Of a DNA stretch of 64,000 bases, positions 62,297 to 64,000 are shown in pieces (the first letter of the stretch is position 1; every line of letters starts with the position of its first letter). Under the pieces are notes generated by a model that worked only from the letters and a program-made list of their open reading frames with translations, did not search any database and was not told where the DNA came from. Position numbers and translations under genes: made by a program. The stretch is taken from NCBI RefSeq assembly GCF_902362185.1, contig NC_044496.1, forward strand, positions 52,077,136 through 52,141,135, in the 5' to 3' direction. The DNA comes from Chanos chanos. Lineage: Eukaryota > Chordata > Actinopteri > Gonorynchiformes > Chanidae.

Positions 62297-63843
62297 GGCC
62301 GTGGAGAATGTTGTGAAAGTGTGAGTGTATTTACATTTACTTGACTAACTGGAGTGATATACGCTGTTTCGTTTATGCTGTTAGTTGAATCTGTTTATTT
62401 TCGTTGTCAGGGGTGTGTGGAAATCGATGTGATCAGCACTAACGTGGCTGATTATTAATAGAAAACTCAGCGGCTAACTTGGCTTGCTAGCGCGTCCTGT
62501 TCATTCATTGTTAATTTGAGAACGAACGCCCGTTGAATCTTATTTTCAAAAGACATCTTTGTTCGTACTCTGATAGCTGCCTTAGTCATTCTGATTGCGC
62601 GCTTCGTTGTAGATGCGATATTGGCAGACCATGTTGTTATTTAATTACATTACATGAAGCATTTATTTGCAAGCTTTGTTCAAACGCTTTTCGTGGCATG
62701 GCACGGAGATCTTTTTATTGTTGGAAATTGATCGTAAATTTTGTCTCGACAAAGTAACTCAGCCAAAGCTCAGTCAACCTATCTCCACGTCCCTACTTTC
62801 TCTATCTTTCTCTCACTCACACCTTCATATGTTTTGAATTGTAGGCTCGGTGAGCAGTACTATAAGGATGCTATGGAACAGTGCCACAGTTATAATGCGC
62901 GGCTGTGCGCAGAGAGAAGCATCCTCATGCCGTTTTTGGACTCTCAGACTGGGGTGGCTCAGAGTAACTGCTACATCTGGATGGAGAAACGACACAGGAG
63001 TCCAGGTTGCGGCCAGCTTTAGTTCAAATGTTTGCAGTTCTTTAGATAATCTGGCTACTGAGCTAGATAATTGTTTTCAGGATTTCTGTGAGTCACGGTG
63101 TTTCACAAAACAAACATCGAATGGTCATGTGATTTCTTCTGCAGAGAAACAACTTATCATTACTTGGCCTTTATTGTTTAATTGTAATAACGAGCTTCTT
63201 TTTTTTTTTTTTAATTTAAACATCTGTCTATTTTTGATTAGGAACAGCACCAGGACAGCTGTACACATACCCAGCTCGGCGCTGGAGGAAGAAAAGGAGG
63301 GCCCATCCTCCTGAGGACCCTGCCCTGGTCTTCCCCCCTCTAAAAACAGGTATTTCATCACAGTTCCTTCCCCTCTGCTGTGTGTGAGAGAACACAACCA
63401 TGAGTTTAACTTGTCCTTGTGATACACCTGGGAAAACTGTTTTTTTTTTTTCTTACTAGTTTTTTGGGTGTCACTTTTTTCCTATTCACAATTTGGGGTT
63501 CGGTGTATTTACTTCTGCTCGTAGTCAATTATTTTGTCCCTTTGATAGTAATTTCAGGTTTTGCACTGATTGCAAACCCCGAAAAAAACGTTAACTAGAC
63601 AGCTTTTAATGTCCTTTACCATTCTCTTTCACATTTTCTGCTACAGCGGAGGTGGAATTGGGGCTGAAGAAGGATGTTTTGGGACCACTGGATGGCAGTA
63701 GTCTGGAGGCCTTGTTGAAAGGCGAGCCTGTTGATAAGAGAGGACCTCCAGAGCTGAAGGGTCCAGAGGATGACACCAGCCTTGCTGACATCACAGGCTC
63801 CAGTGCAGCTGGAGGTCACAGTGGCTCTACGCGTGTCAGAAAG
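62289..63843 (+). CDS. dpf2: DPF2 (requiem), BAF chromatin subunit, N-terminal part only
   Basis: DPF2 is a subunit of the BAF (SWI/SNF) remodelling complex and reads acetylated histone H3 through C-terminal PHD fingers that lie outside this window. Four coding exons are present: 62289-62320, 62845-63005, 63242-63349 and 63647-63843. They give 166 residues in phase, and a donor (AAAG|GTATG) leads off the right edge. The product begins [20 protein letters not shown]. It then has [33 protein letters not shown] and [19 protein letters not shown], the last a basic stretch like a nuclear-localisation signal. DGSSLEALL is found near residue 115. This matches human DPF2 better than DPF1, which starts MATAIQNPLKSLGEDFY. 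The donor of the second exon (GTTGCG) is weak but the phase and protein continuity support it. Confidence 0.92.
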
Positions 63844-64000
63844 GTATGAAGGCATGGATGTTTTTTTTTGTTTTGTTTTTTTTTCTAACTTGACACGGAT
63901 AACCTAATGAAAACCTAACATTTACTGTTAAACAATATGATGGTTGAGCCACTGACACACCACTCGTTGATTATGACTTTGAATTTTCATAGAGAATTCT

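Noticed and set aside
62289-63843. DPF1 or DPF3 as the last gene
   Set aside because: The start [20 protein letters not shown] and the DGSSLEALL segment follow DPF2 more closely than what I remember of DPF1; DPF3 was not compared in detail.

Overview
This is a window of vertebrate nuclear DNA, almost certainly from a ray-finned (teleost) fish. The genes have many short exons and GT-AG introns. The proteins resemble vertebrate families most closely, and the repeats are teleost types: hAT elements with CAG...CTG or TAGGGCTGGGCGATA ends, a Tx1-like L1, PIF/Harbinger and Ty3/Gypsy. I could run no database search. Identities rest on protein motifs, exon phase and remembered family sequences. Layout: positions 1 to about 30,900 hold no host coding gene that I can support. 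This stretch is a repeat graveyard: a dispersed LINE-like repeat (1-612), a terminal-inverted-repeat element (1680-2354), a hAT with a BED zinc-finger remnant (3559-5307), and an L1/Tx1 LINE (about 5530-10372) carrying both a solo LTR and a reversed L1 tail. After these come duplicated repeat units split by another hAT (12.4-16.5 kb), a solo Gypsy LTR with a perfect 5-bp target duplication (16904-17569), a second copy of the first LTR family, a Harbinger transposase piece, a degraded Gypsy body (20349-22985), and a 1.7-kb hAT enclosing a 0.7-kb imperfect palindrome (28438-30120). From 30.9 kb onward the window is gene-dense, with all genes on the + strand. They are atp7a (22 coding exons, 1506 residues), sowaha (single exon), gdf9 (2 exons), uqcrq, gsr (13 exons, 500 residues) and the first four coding exons of dpf2, which runs off the right edge. 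Exon phases close exactly for atp7a, gdf9, uqcrq and gsr, so I regard those models as reliable. The genes are not one pathway: atp7a moves copper, sowaha is an ankyrin protein, gdf9 is an oocyte growth factor, uqcrq is a complex III subunit, gsr recycles glutathione and dpf2 is a BAF chromatin subunit. The sowaha-gdf9-uqcrq block matches the order on human 5q31, with shroom1 not seen between sowaha and gdf9. The points most worth a second look are the nested transposons, the palindromic hAT, a GC-AG intron and full-consensus antioxidant-response element in gsr, NOBOX/E-box-like sites before gdf9, and an unassigned exon-like open stretch between sowaha and gdf9. I found no clearly new biological system.
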